From assembly GCA_029891345.1 (NCBI GenBank), contig CM056998.1, positions 173,066,332 to 173,130,331 of the forward strand: 64,000 bases of DNA. Reading direction: 5' to 3'. Below are positions 43,804 through 54,120 of this stretch, piece after piece (the first letter of the stretch is position 1; the number at the start of each line of letters is the position of its first letter). The DNA is from Dryococelus australis. Lineage: Eukaryota > Arthropoda > Insecta > Phasmatodea > Phasmatidae. The notes below the pieces were generated by a model, which was not told the DNA's origin, made no database searches, and was given only the letters and a program-made list of their open reading frames with translations. A program made the position numbers and the translations under genes.

Positions 43804-44481
43804 TACAGTACTATAGTGTGATGTTAAATAGAATAGAACGTTGTAAATATTACCGAAGCTTGTACGTTTGCATTTGGTATTGTTGGAAGGCAGTGTTTGT
43901 TAGTCAATTAGAGGCAAATAACTGGTTACGCGTGAAATAGTTAAAGTTATGTAATTTCTCGATAAAAGTTGCTTTGTTATTATATTTGCACTCGTTTAAA
44001 CAAACCTATTCTAATTACCAGTTCTCGTATCAAACAAGAACCTTATTAATCGGCAGCAAATATAGGAATTGAGGCGCTTCTCTAGAGAAGTAATGTAAAG
44101 AGGTTGCATTGTGTATGTGCAATTGTTTAACAGTAACTCTGTTTCCTACAAGCCCACCTGCAATTTTCCTTTGTAAAAATTGTGAATAAATACATTGCAA
44201 TACGCTACCACCTTTTGTTGTAATAAGCGCAATGGTGTTTATTATAATAATGGAAGAAGTAATAGTATTTAACGTGTATCAGACGTCGTGCATTTGTTAC
44301 GAATTCGTGTTGTGGTTCATGTTGTAAGATAAGAACTCTCAGGTAGCAGGAGCGGATAAAATTTGTGGTTTTTATTTTAAATCGATAATGAAGGTTCATT
44401 ATTATCGTATCACTTTTCACGCTATGAATGAAATTGTTCCCAAGAGCACATCGCACAATACAATTTAAGATTTTGTGATTA

Positions 44482-44559
44482 CAAATACAGTGTAAATACA
44501 AGGTTATCAAATACAGTGTAAATACAAGGTTATCAAATACAGTGTAAATACAAGGTTAT
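44482..44559. repeat. 3 x 26-bp perfect tandem repeat
   Basis: Unit starts caaatacagtgtaaatac and ends aaggttat; copies begin at 44,482, 44,508 and 44,534. It lies in the intron of the MADF gene. Confidence 0.95.
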
Positions 44560-45114
44560 CAAATTGTAATATAAAAAAATACATCTTTCAAATGAACTTA
44601 GATAGTTATAGTATGTTTTACGAGATAAATAATTGTAGTTCTACAAAGTAATTCAAATAACAACTGTAGTTACACATATTTACTTCATACAAGCACATTG
44701 TCGGGATCATTGCGTGGCACGAATAACACAGTCCATATAGTACGGTATGCCATGGATAGGATAGAATAATATATGGCATGCGTGTTCTTTCCTAACTTGA
44801 CATATTGTAGCCTATCTATCTCAAACATATTAAGTAATATATATTTTTAGGAGTCTAGCGTATTCATATCACGGTACGTAATTGCATACAAGAAACACGT
44901 CATGTGATTGTATTGAAAGTAGGCCTACAGGCCACCGGGTCATGTTGTAATGAAATACCAATTGCTTGACACTACTCAGCGTCAGTACCCTCAGCTGGTT
45001 CCTCAACCACATGAGCCCACTGACACGGTACACCTGAAACGTGTACAAAATAGTTTGCCAGTGACATCCTTTTGCTCGACCAGTACGATCATCATCAATG
45101 CATGTAACATGTGG

Positions 45115-46184
45115 TTACTGGTATTCTAAATTATCGGGCATAGACATATAAACATCTTTGATCCTCGTGAAATGATGTAACATACAAGCTGCTTGACCAA
45201 TTACATTCAAGTTATATGGTGCACGCTGAATCTTTTTCTCAAGTATTCGCCATTTCCTACACATAAGACCAAACGCGCACTCTATGCTCCTGCGAGCTCG
45301 AGATAACCTATAACTAGGGATACCTGAATCTCGCGAAAAGATTTCCGCACATGCTCTATTTCAATGCCCTATCACCGTACCAGCAGTTTTCTTTTCCTTA
45401 TTGGCGGCGTGTCCTTGTGAGAAGTCATTATCCTACTCGGCTGGCCAATCAGAATTTGGTAACTTCAATACTGTACGTCTGTGATTGGCGCGCTCACGCC
45501 TAAGACGCGTAACACGGAAACTATCCACTCACGAAAGTGGATCTGAGATAAAGCGTTGTGAAGTACAACTGTTCGTGAAATGTTTTCGAGAAATTCGGGC
45601 GTCCCTACCTATAGTTACAAGCTCGCCTTGTGTTGTTTAAAGTCCGTCGAGGGTATTGTCTCATGATATTCTCCCACAATGGAATGGCTTCGTCTGCACA
45701 GAAATAGTAGGGAAAAGGCGTGCTTGTTTCGTCACCAGGCAGAGGTGCAGGGACATGAATGATAAGACTGTCCGTTGCAAGCCAGCGCCATAGACTAGAA
45801 GCACGAAACACGCCACCGTCACTGTTTCTACCAGGGCCACCAACATCTATCGTGACAAAGAGCACATCTGCATCTGCAGAAGCCATCAGAACCGTAGAAA
45901 AGTAATGTGAGTAGTTGAAGTTGTTGGATCCTGAACGGTCGTAACTCCGAATACGGATGTGTTTACCATCAACAGATCCAATGCAGTTTGGCACATTCCA
46001 CAACTCATACTAGCGTCTTGTTATGCCTTTCCATTGTTCTTCGTTTGGCACTGGCACATGAAGTGGGGCTGAAGTGCTGACCAGGTCGCCTCACATTGAC
46101 TCAGGGATTATCTGAGCAATTGTTGATACTCCACGTAAGAACTCATATGCAAGTTGATGGTAGCTTGAGCCTTCAGCCAGAAAC
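45115..46184 (-). pseudogene. HARBI1-like: Harbinger DDE transposase, exon 2 (catalytic domain)
   Basis: Preceded by a strong acceptor (tttgtctttctctag), the exon reads FLAEGSSYHQLAYEFLRG, IAQIIPESM, then WNVPNCIGSVDGKHIRIR, YFSTVLMASADADV, VGGPGRNSDGGVFRAS, FPYYFCADEAIPL, RACNYR, and after an inserted MITE LSRARRSIECAFGLM, KWRILEKKIQ, ending MPDNLEYQ and TAA at 45,117-45,115. The catalytic D (SVDGKH), D (NSDGG) and E (SIECAFG) are all still present, so it is a DDE_Tnp_4 domain. Two stops (near 46,092 and 46,011) and the 294-bp MITE at 45,313-45,606 inactivate it. It lies wholly within the intron of the plus-strand MADF gene. Confidence 0.92.
45313..45606. repeat. MITE inserted in the transposase catalytic exon
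   Basis: The 294-bp insert has inverted ends agggatacctgaatctcgcga and (minus) agggacgcccgaatttctcg. It is flanked by acctata at 45,306-45,312 and 45,607-45,613, and removing it restores the conserved NYR-LSRARR junction, so the boundaries are firm. A 7-8-bp duplication suggests an hAT-type or similar source. Confidence 0.88.
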
Positions 46185-46911
46185 CTAGAGAAAGACAAAC
46201 CTTTCCTGTACACAATTATAACATAACATACCAGGTGATGCCCCAGCCTTGAAGAGAATTGCACCAATACATAACTTATGTGACGGAAGTGCTAGGCTAT
46301 AGTATAGTACTGACATGAAGGTAATCGGGGAATGGCTTTGTCCCACTTTGAAGTCTTTTGCTGTTTTGTTGTACTGTAAACGGCGATACGGATATAAGCC
46401 CGTGTATAAGGTAAACTCGGGAGATATGACACACCTTTCCATTTAAATTTATAAATAATATCTCCGATAAATAGTTTGTGGTTTCCTTGTATTTGAAAAA
46501 TGGTTATACATGTACAATTACAAACTAAACATAATGTACGAACACATGTTTTTGGCGATATCTGCCATATTAGTGGTTGATATGGCAATCTAAGTGCTGG
46601 AGACATTATCTATAGCTTAGCAACCTTAACTTAACACGAATAATGTAATATATATTCAACATATTATGTACCTATAAGTCAATATTACTTTATAATTTTA
46701 TTTTTGCTACATCCTTATATTTTCAATTGTTTTATAATCATCACTTCTTGCAATGTGTTTTTGCCCACGTCATATCGAGCGGATTTACCTTATACACAGA
46801 ATATTATATGGGCTGTTTGGTTGTCCGTATTTTTAGTTGTTTAATTGTGCCATGTGTGATTGAATATTCTTTCGAATAAACATTACCAGGCTTTTGATTT
46901 TTTTTTTACAG

Positions 46912-47650
46912 TGAAGGAGTGCAAGGATAAATGTAAAATCGTTCGTTCAGAATCCCGGAGGCATCTGTCTACAAAGCCCCCTTCTGGATCTGCCACACCT
47001 ATAAGGGAAGACTATTATTTAAATGATGTTTTTCAATGTTTGGTACCTAACATGAAGGATAAAAACAAGTGGGCACTCTGTCATCGCCACCACACGATGC
47101 TGAAAACCAGGAAAGCACGGATGTTGCTGATACGAGAAAGTCTGATGATGACGAGTCAGTACGTGTGGACGAACCAGCTGAAAGTCATTAACAAACGACT
47201 TCTGGTTGTGCATCACAACCTACAGCAGACCAGCTCCGACGCAAACGACTTCTGGTTGTGCATCACAACCTACAGCAGACCAGCTCCGACACAAACGACT
47301 TCTGGTTGTGCATCACAACCTACAGCAGACCAGCTCCGACGCAAACGAATGTCTTTGAAGAGGAAAACTGTAAGCGATGAACTGGATTCGTGCGTGAAAG
47401 AGTACTCTTTCGCAGTAAGATACACAAGGAAGGTTCAGAATCCTCTCGCGCAGATGAATAGTTTCTATAAAGCTTGCACGGTGATCTAAGTGAAATGACT
47501 GCTCTTCAAAAAATACAGTTCAAAAAAAGGTGTCTACGAACTCATAGATAAAATAATGGACGGACATGACGATTCTGCATCGATAAGTAGCGGGGCCCCT
47601 TGCTTCCCCTCACAGTGCCTCAAAAATCTCGTGTCAAGGGCCATCTGCTG
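46912..47650 (+). pseudogene. MADF-BESS protein, exon 2
   Basis: The acceptor ttttttttttacag ends at 46,911. The exon reads KECKDKCKIVRSESRRHLS, SGSATPIREDYYLNDVFQCL and PNMKDKN, the second half of a MADF domain. After a frameshift near 47,078 comes an acidic linker (DVADTRKSDDDESVRVDEP), then a 50-bp unit present three times, then KRMSLKRKTVSDELD. The C-terminus, across a frame change at about 47,485, has FYKAC, DLSEMTALQKIQFKKR and YELIDKIMD, which fits a BESS motif. An AATAAA lies at 47,795. The exon lies wholly within the intron of the minus-strand transposase gene. The end coordinate is approximate. Confidence 0.78.
47191..47340. repeat. 3 x 50-bp tandem repeat inside the MADF exon
   Basis: Copies begin at 47,191, 47,241 and 47,291 with (a/g)caaacgacttctggttgtg; they differ at about one site. 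Because 50 is not a multiple of three, the extra copies shift the frame, so the expansion itself breaks the gene. Reading through, successive copies encode unrelated peptides. Confidence 0.95.
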
Positions 47651-47844
47651 AGCATACACCAGTATTGTTTATTTCTAATATTCCAGATGGTTATTAGTCT
47701 CAGTCTTTACCCGACATGCAGCATGCACAGATGTAATTTTACATTTAAAATGAACCAAAAATATAACTGTTATCACACTAAGATATTAATACATAATAAA
47801 CAAATATTGCATCATTTAACTCCTTTTTTTTTCATCTAATTTAC

Positions 47845-48137
47845 CTCGATGTTATTGACAATCGTTCCTGTGGACTGATGGGTTCACGCCAATTTGTTGG
47901 GATTTTTTAAATTGTAGACGCGACTAAGTCCAAAAGCACATCAAAGCTCTCCTTGCTTATACGAAAGTAATTCTAGAATTTCTCCGGATATTTAACCAGA
48001 TACTGCAATGCATATCGTTGGCTATATTCAATATTGCTTCTTAAGTATGGATGAACCCAAAAGCGTCATACGCTCCGACTTTTCCACCGTTGCAGAATAT
48101 AATATAGGAACACAGCATCCTCTTCCAATGGAGACAT
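47845..48137 (-). pseudogene. HARBI1-like: Harbinger DDE transposase, exon 1
   Basis: From ATG 48,137 the minus strand reads MSPLEEDAVFLYYILQRWKS, stop, RFWVHPYLRSN, YALQYLVKYPEKF, stop, NYFRISKESFDVLLDLVAST, stop, TNWREPISPQERLSI, ending at a donor GAG|GTAAAT (47,845/47,844). W-V-H-P, the NYFRIS block and P-x-x-RLxI-T-x-RFLA are the N-terminal landmarks of insect HARBI1-like transposases. The junction with exon 2 completes TSRFLAEG in phase across a 1,660-bp intron. Three stops show it is dead. In front of the ATG lies an M1 MITE and then the right terminal repeat. Confidence 0.88.
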
Positions 48138-48237
48138 TTTGTAGGCTGGCAGTTTCTTGCTGTATGAACGGTTTTAAGGCAACTTCAGCCAAGCAACTCA
48201 ATCGTCAACCGGTTTACGTTGCGTTGCCGTTGCTAAA

Positions 48238-48657
48238 GGCTGTTCACGGTAAAGTGAGCACTTTAGAAATGAACCTTAGAGTAAGGTCACTGCTTCCTGC
48301 ATGCATATATTTAAATGGGCGCACTGAGTGACATTCACCCTGTAAAGTTGGTAAGGATGGAAGGAAAGCAGTTCCGTTCCTTAACGTCGAATAAAAAGTG
48401 TTATGTAACCATTTGTGATAACTCAAATTATTTATTTCGCTTTCTGTTTTCTTTAATGCATCGAAGGGTAAAAATGAGCAGATTTCTAAAAATATTTATT
48501 TTCCTAATGATTTCACAGTTTCACTTGGCCAACGCACGAATAAAGTGATGAGGCCCATGGCAATGTTAATTTTACATAAGGCGGAAGAATACACAACGTG
48601 CCACAAAGTAGATCTTAAGCAGGGCTTTCAAACGTGCTCATTTTACCGTGAACATCC
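48238..48657 (+). repeat. MITE family M1, complete copy
   Basis: It opens ggctgttcacggtaaagtgagc and closes cattttaccgtgaacatcc. It lies between the transposase start and the right terminal repeat of the Harbinger element and abuts that repeat within three bases. Confidence 0.9.
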
Positions 48658-48660
48658 TAT

Positions 48661-48686
48661 AGTTGCTCTCTGTGTGTACGCGCCCT
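48661..48686 (-). repeat. Right terminal inverted repeat of the Harbinger element
   Basis: Exact inverse of 43,128-43,153. It is followed by taaagtgggtcag, which continues the 285-bp repeat interrupted at 42,868. Confidence 0.9.
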
Positions 48687-48884
48687 AAAGTGGGTCAGAC
48701 ATAGATTTTTTCAATAACCTTTATAACAGACATGTAATGTGTACACACAGCCTCTTTTGTTACATTCTGTAAGATAGCTTCACTTTCGTGCCATATATTG
48801 GGAAACAATTTACCGATTCCCAACAAAGTTTGGCAAACAAGTATTACTAGGCCATGTGAACTGATGTTTTTAAAATAGGCTATA
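48687..48884. repeat. 285-bp repeat array, continuation right of the Harbinger element
   Basis: It resumes with aaagtgggtcagacatag (compare aagtaggtcaggca in other units), then acattctgtaagatagcttcac, tattgggaaacaatttaccgattccc and ggccatgtgaactgatg. The array was therefore one block before the SINE and Harbinger insertions. Confidence 0.65.
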
Positions 48885-49160
48885 CACTCCCTCTAAGATA
48901 TTATTCGGAAATTTACCATACCAGTGTATACGCTTAATGAGAAAGTGGGAAAGGTAATTTTTTCCCTTATGCATTCATTGTAGCGTTCCTAAATTTGCTC
49001 AGGAAACAGTCAAATACGTAGGGAATTTCCCAACTTTGTATAGTAGCGAAGCTAAATATTCCTATATCTACAGCTTAATGTGTGGTATCATTTCCATACA
49101 GTGTATACGTTAAAAACTTCCATTACAGTATAAGAACTTTACCACAAAAATTTTATAATG
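48885..49160 (+). repeat. MITE family M2, third copy
   Basis: Contains gctcaggaaacagtcaaatacg, cccaactttgtatagtagcg and atttccatacagtgtatacg in the same order as 13,902-14,171. The right end is approximate. Confidence 0.7.
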
Positions 49161-49169
49161 CTTATTTTC

Positions 49170-49417
49170 AAAGTGGTGAAAATATACATATTTTATTTTA
49201 TCACACATTTCCTATTCATCTTAATCTTATAACTGGAATTGGAAAGGGCTTGTTAATGTCTCCCGGTATTATGCCTGAAATATTATCAGGGGACGGCTTA
49301 CAAACAAACTGATCTATCTTAAGCTAACGCCCATGCCTTACCTAGGATTCGAACCCAGAACCTCTCGCACCTCAGATCGGTGGCGCACCAACCGACTGCG
49401 CTACGGGAGGTCAGCTC
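49170..49417 (-). repeat. Second SINE type with tRNA-like head
   Basis: On the minus strand from 49,417: ctcccgtagcgcagtcggttgg (A box and D arm), then gggttcgaatccta (perfect B-box core ggttcgaatcc). The anticodon loop lacks the invariant U33 and the acceptor stem does not pair, so this is a SINE head and not a tRNA gene. The body and left end are uncertain. Confidence 0.6.
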
Positions 49418-49430
49418 GCAATATTAGAGT

Positions 49431-49675
49431 GAATAGATTTGGGCGGCTCTTAACAGCGAGGTCTTGAGAGCTGATGAGGGTGATTGAAGTGAATATGGAG
49501 TGGGGCCAGAATTAAGGGGCGGAAGAAATGGGAGATCCCCGAGAAAACCCGCCGACCAATGGCATCGTCCAGCACGATTCACACTTGCGAAAACCCGGTG
49601 ACCCGCCGGGGATTGATCCCGGTTCGCCTTGGTGGGAGGCGAGCGTGCTAGTCGCTCAGCCACCGCGGCCCCCTC
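49431..49675 (-). repeat. tRNA-derived SINE (inverted) with 11-bp target duplication
   Basis: On the minus strand it begins gggggccgcggtggctgagc and carries gggatcaatccccgg. It is flanked by aatattagagt (49,420-49,430) and aatcttagagt (49,676-49,686). Same family as 37,050 and 42,876. Confidence 0.87.
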
Positions 49676-49686
49676 AATCTTAGAGT

Positions 49687-50239
49687 AGCGCCTACTCCAT
49701 CGCATTACTGGCGTACAAACGTAGAGGAAAGCAGGCTAAATAGTTATATTGGTAGCTTCTACTTGGATTCTAGCTTGTCCCGAAATAATCCCGTGAACTC
49801 TTCAAGTGTCTGGCTATTGGTCAAGCCGTATAGTGGGATGTTCCATCCATTCCAGGCAGTGATTGTGGAATAACTACCTGCCATTTTACCGGATCCTGCG
49901 TTAGGAGTTACGCACAGACGCGGCAGATCCACTCGCCCTTTTCTGCGAATGGCGGGAAATTATGGCGGATTAGTTGGTAGTGCGTTTTACGCAGAGGTCC
50001 TCTTTATTGTCATTGAGCCCGCGGGGAGTGACAAATAAACCATTGTTCAATCAAATAAGCGAAATAAGCATGCGCGTGTTTGATGTGCAGTTCGTTATCA
50101 AACGGACTTGCTAATTATACCGGCCCCTGACTGTGACAATGATATAATTCTCCCAGCCATCCTACCCTGTAATAAGAACGATTATACCTCAATTTTATCT
50201 CTCTTCACTATGAACCCCGTGGACGAACGTGTATGATAT
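49687..50239. other. Intergenic region
   Basis: No gene or element end was recognised. Confidence 0.4.
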
Positions 50240-50400
50240 ACAAGGTAAAATGTATTGGTAAAATTTCCCTGGCAATTGTAAGGCAATATTTGCGAACCTT
50301 CTAAGTTATAAGCATTTTTCTTTGCGTGTAAGGTAAATTTGCCGCACTTTGCAGTGGAACAACTGTGGGAAAATTACCCATAATACAGTAAATGCAGTGA
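50240..50400. repeat. Short MITE relic with ggtaaattt motifs
   Basis: Repeated strings ggtaaaatttccc, gtaaggcaatatttgcg, gtgtaaggtaaatttgcc and gggaaaattaccc link it to 25,826-26,437. Boundaries are approximate. Confidence 0.4.
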
Positions 50401-50689
50401 ACAAAGTAAAACAATTTTACGGGTATTTATTTTAAATATGGGATTTGTAACAGTCTTAAGAATAACTTAAATCGTGGAGTAATACTAAGTGCAGAAATGT
50501 GCGGTATCTAAACCAGTTTTATATGATTTAGTTGTTTTGTCAATTTTGTCTCGTATAAACGAACTAAAAATTTTGCCGTTTTTTACTTTATAGTGAGAAT
50601 TAATATTATCAAGACATTTTCCAGTACGTTTTTGCTGCTAATTGAAAATTTAAAACATGACGGCATGCAATCTTATTTTCCGTTATTTG
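50401..50689. other. AT-rich spacer
   Basis: Nothing recognised. Confidence 0.4.
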
Positions 50690-51990
50690 CCTACTCTCCG
50701 AAGGAAAGATAGGATTATGCGATCACTTTTCTGTATGTGTGTATGCGTGCCCCCCCCCTTTTTTTCCCCTTTCAACCGGCTATAAACTTTTAATCGCGCG
50801 AAATGAATTTAACACAACTCGGTACATATGCAGTACTTAGTAAGGACATCCGACTTTTAGAGTTTTTAACCATGCCGGGTACATATTTCTAAAATTGCTG
50901 CTATTTTAACTTTTAGGGTGCTCGGTCATACATATACAGTACTTAGTAAGGACATCCGACTTTTAGAGTTTTTAACCATGCCGGGTACATATTTCTAAAA
51001 TTGCTACTATTTTAACTTTTAGGGTGCTCGGTCATATCTCTGGAAACATTTAACAGCTTTAAACAAAATTTTGTATGTCGACAGTGTATGTAATGAAATT
51101 AGGGATGGAAACTGTTGTTGGTCCCCCATTTTGGATGATAGCACTACTTGAAAAACTAAAGTTCTTAACTTATAGCTCGAAAACTACGAAAACGATGCTC
51201 ACCAACTTTGTTACGTAAATGGAAATTTGCTATCATTTTAAGAAGATAAGATACGTATTTTCGAAATTGTGGCCACGCAAATATTTTAGTTAGGGAAATT
51301 TTGACCAAACTTTGCATTATATATAATTACAAGCATCATATACCTATGTTATCACATAGTCATTCTTTCCGCCATTTTGTAAGACGAGGCCACATGTAGA
51401 AAGAATGGTTTTATGTCACATCTCGGGAAACCATTAAATGATTCCTACAAAATTGTCAGCCAATCAGTGCTACGGTATTATTATGTGTGTCTATATATAA
51501 TAATTTATTTCACTAATTAACTTCGTATAGCCGCAATATCTATGCAAGCATCAAATGACCTATCAGATAAACATTATGGTCCACTTTATGGATGATAGCA
51601 CTACATGCAAATTAAGATTTTGTGTTCTATTTCTTGAGAAAATTAACTGATTCTCACCCAACTCAGGCGACAAATTATGCTTTTGTGGTCCACCTTAATT
51701 TGAATGCTTTAAGGGGCTAGTCACATATTTTCATAATAACAGCCATTTGTGTGTTTTTGTTCATATATCATTTGTTTCAACTATTTCAAACGAAATTTAT
51801 ATGCTGGCCCTATCTATAAAGATCATCGGATGTGGCAATACATAACGTTTTTGCCTATCATTTTTTAATATTGCCATATGAAAAATTGAAATTTTATGCC
51901 ATATTTCGCAATTAACTCTACTCTAGGCCATGTAAATTTATACATTTTAAGTTGTAAAGGATATTTTATAATTGGGTTCGTATAAATAAT
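50690..51990. repeat. 285-bp repeat family, second array with 5' head
   Basis: The head (ctccgaaggaaagatag, a (TG)-rich and C-run patch, ttttaatcgcgcgaaatgaattt, ctcggtacatatgcagtac) is followed by degenerate units with landmarks near 51,124, 51,370, 51,580 and 51,860. A 93-bp segment of the head is duplicated almost exactly (50,832-50,924 and 50,925-51,017). The head matches 60,110-60,330, so head plus array travel together. Confidence 0.72.
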
Positions 51991-52904
51991 TTTTTTTAAG
52001 GTTTAATTTGTATAAATCCAACAAATGAGAAAGACACGAGCTATAAACGGGACAGTAAAAGCTTGCCGAGCTAACTTTTGCACCCAGTGTTGTCTCGATG
52101 ACTTATGCCTGGATAGGGCGAAATTGAATGTTGAAAGTCGGCCAACGTTTTACTGACAGTATCAAAAATACACAAGATGTTGACTGGCAATGTACAAAAC
52201 ACTATAGTGTGTGTATATTTTTTCATCCTGAATTTCAAGTCGAAGTGATATTTGTCATAAATGTGACGTTCGCCTCTATCACAGTGTGTATTTTAATGCA
52301 ACTGAAAACCCATTGGAGTGAAGAAGCCCCGAACAGCAGAACCTCGGTTTAGTAGACAATAACCTTAGCAGACTGAGCTATCCAGATATATAGTAGAATT
52401 GAGGTTTAAATACGTAAAAATTATAACTCGAGCAAAAAGATGACAGAAAAATAGCTTCACCGAAATAAAGTGATACGTGTTTAAAAAAATACAAGACCGT
52501 AATCAAAAATATATTTGCTCGCACAGACAAGGTAAAAATAAACTATTTTGGAATCGGCCTAGAATCTTCCATTAAGATATTGGCGATCGAGTGGCTGTAA
52601 AATATCAGGCCGACATAATTTATTGTGATATAAATTTGTTATAATAAATGCGTTGGCCCATTGTCTTTACCGCAAATGCTAACAATCTGTCTCCAAATAA
52701 ACGTCATACCATTAACTGATCCCAGCAAACACATAAGGTACAGGACAGAGTCAGACACGTGAAAGCTAGTCGACTAAGGCCAGAATATTCTATCCCGCTG
52801 TCTTATGCCGGAAGCGGGCCGCTATAAATATGACTGTCGACTATTTGCCGAAAGCGTCGAAAATATTCTGAATTTGAACCGGTAAAATACAAAATGGATA
52901 CCTA
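51991..52904. other. Intergenic region
   Basis: A tRNA-like string on the minus strand (about 52,390-52,340: atctggatagctcagtctgc) suggests a SINE relic. No gene was seen. Confidence 0.4.
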
Positions 52905-54120
52905 ATGGTTGGCGGGCCTGCGGCGGCTTGATTTTGCCACGATGCCGGACCTGCGACGGCTGGAAGTCGCCACGATGCCGAGCATGCAATGGTTGGATGT
53001 CGCTACGATAAAGGGTCTTTGCTGGCTTGATGTCGCTACGATGCCGGGACTGCGACTGCTGGATGTCGCTATGATGGCGGGCCTGCGGCGGCTGGATGTC
53101 GCCACGAAACCGGGCCTGCAATGGCTGGAAGTCATTACAATACAGGGTCTTTGCTGGCTTGATGTCGCCCCGATGCAGGGCATGCGGCGGATGGAAGTCG
53201 CTACGATAAAGGGTCTTTGCTGGCTTGATGTCGCTACGATGACGGGACTGCGACTGCTAGATGTCGCTATGATGGCGGGCCTGCGGCGGCTGGATGTCGC
53301 CACGAAACCGGGCCTGCAATGGCTGGAAGTCATTACAATACAGGGTCTTTGCTGGCTTGATGTCGCCCCGATGCAGGGCATGCGGCGGATGGAAGTCGCT
53401 ACGATAAAGGGTCTTTGCTGGCTTGATGTCGCTACGATGACGGGACTGCGACTGCTAGATGTCGCTATGATGGCGGGCCTGCGGCGGCTGGATGTCGCCA
53501 CGAAACCGGGCCTGCAATGGCTGGAAGTCATTACAATACAGGGTCTTTGCTGGCTTGATGTCGCCCCGATGCAGGGCATGCGGCGGATGGAAGTCGCTAC
53601 GATAAAGGGTCTTTGCTGGCTTGATGTCGCTACGATGACGGGACTGCGACTGCTAGATGTCGCTATGATGGCGGGCCTGAAACGGCTGGATGTCGCCACG
53701 ATACCAGTTATATTCTGGCTTGATGTAGCTACGATGCCGGGCCTGCGATGGCTGGATGTCACCACGATGCAGGGCCTGCAATGGCTGGATGTCGCCACGA
53801 TACAGGGTCTTTGCTGGCTTGATGTCGCAACGATGCCGGGTCTGCGATGGCTGGATGTCGCCACGATGTCGGGCCTGCAATGGCTGGATGTCGCCACGAT
53901 ACAGGGTCTTTACTGGCATGATGTCGCTACGATGCCAGGTGTGCGACAGGTGGATGTCGTCACGATGCCGGGCACGCGACGGCTGGATCCCGCCAATATA
54001 CTGTGAATTTGCTCGCTTAATGTCGCTACGATGCCGGACCTGCAATGGTTGGATGTCGCTACGATACAGGACCTTTGCTGGCTTGATGTCGCAATGGTGT
54101 CGGGTCAATGGCGGCATGAT
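52905..54120. repeat. 33-bp minisatellite with 198-bp higher-order repeat
   Basis: About 36 units of the form gctggatgtcgccacgatg..gggcctgc, 33 bp each. A six-unit block of 198 bp recurs with starts at 53,143, 53,341 and 53,539. Since 33 is divisible by three, long frames are open on both strands: plus 52,909-54,006 (365 codons, LDVATMPGLRW-type 11-residue repeats) and minus 52,902-53,897 (331 codons, IVATSSHRRPG-type repeats). No promoter, splice site or non-repeat coding part supports a gene. It is markedly GC-rich against its AT-rich surroundings. Confidence 0.93.

Larger units (their letters stand above)
43128..48686. mobile_element. PIF/Harbinger element with two interleaved genes
   Basis: A 5.56-kb element bounded by 26-bp perfect terminal inverted repeats (43,128-43,153 and 48,661-48,686) that begin AGGGCGCGTACACACAGAGA. 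It encodes a MADF-BESS protein on the plus strand (exons about 43,362-43,510 and 46,912-47,650) and a DDE_Tnp_4 transposase on the minus strand (exons 48,137-47,845 and 46,184-45,115). Each gene's exon lies inside the other's intron. Three MITEs are nested in it (43,551; 45,313; 48,238). The expected 3-bp TWA duplication is not clear (aca / taa). All genes are broken, so it is a dead autonomous copy. Confidence 0.85.

Noticed and set aside
49345-49417. tRNA gene on the minus strand
   Set aside because: A and B boxes are good, but the anticodon loop lacks U33 and the acceptor stem does not pair. It is a SINE head.
52902-53897. Long minus-strand frame in the minisatellite
   Set aside because: A 33-bp unit keeps any open frame open on both strands. 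Openness is therefore not evidence of a gene.
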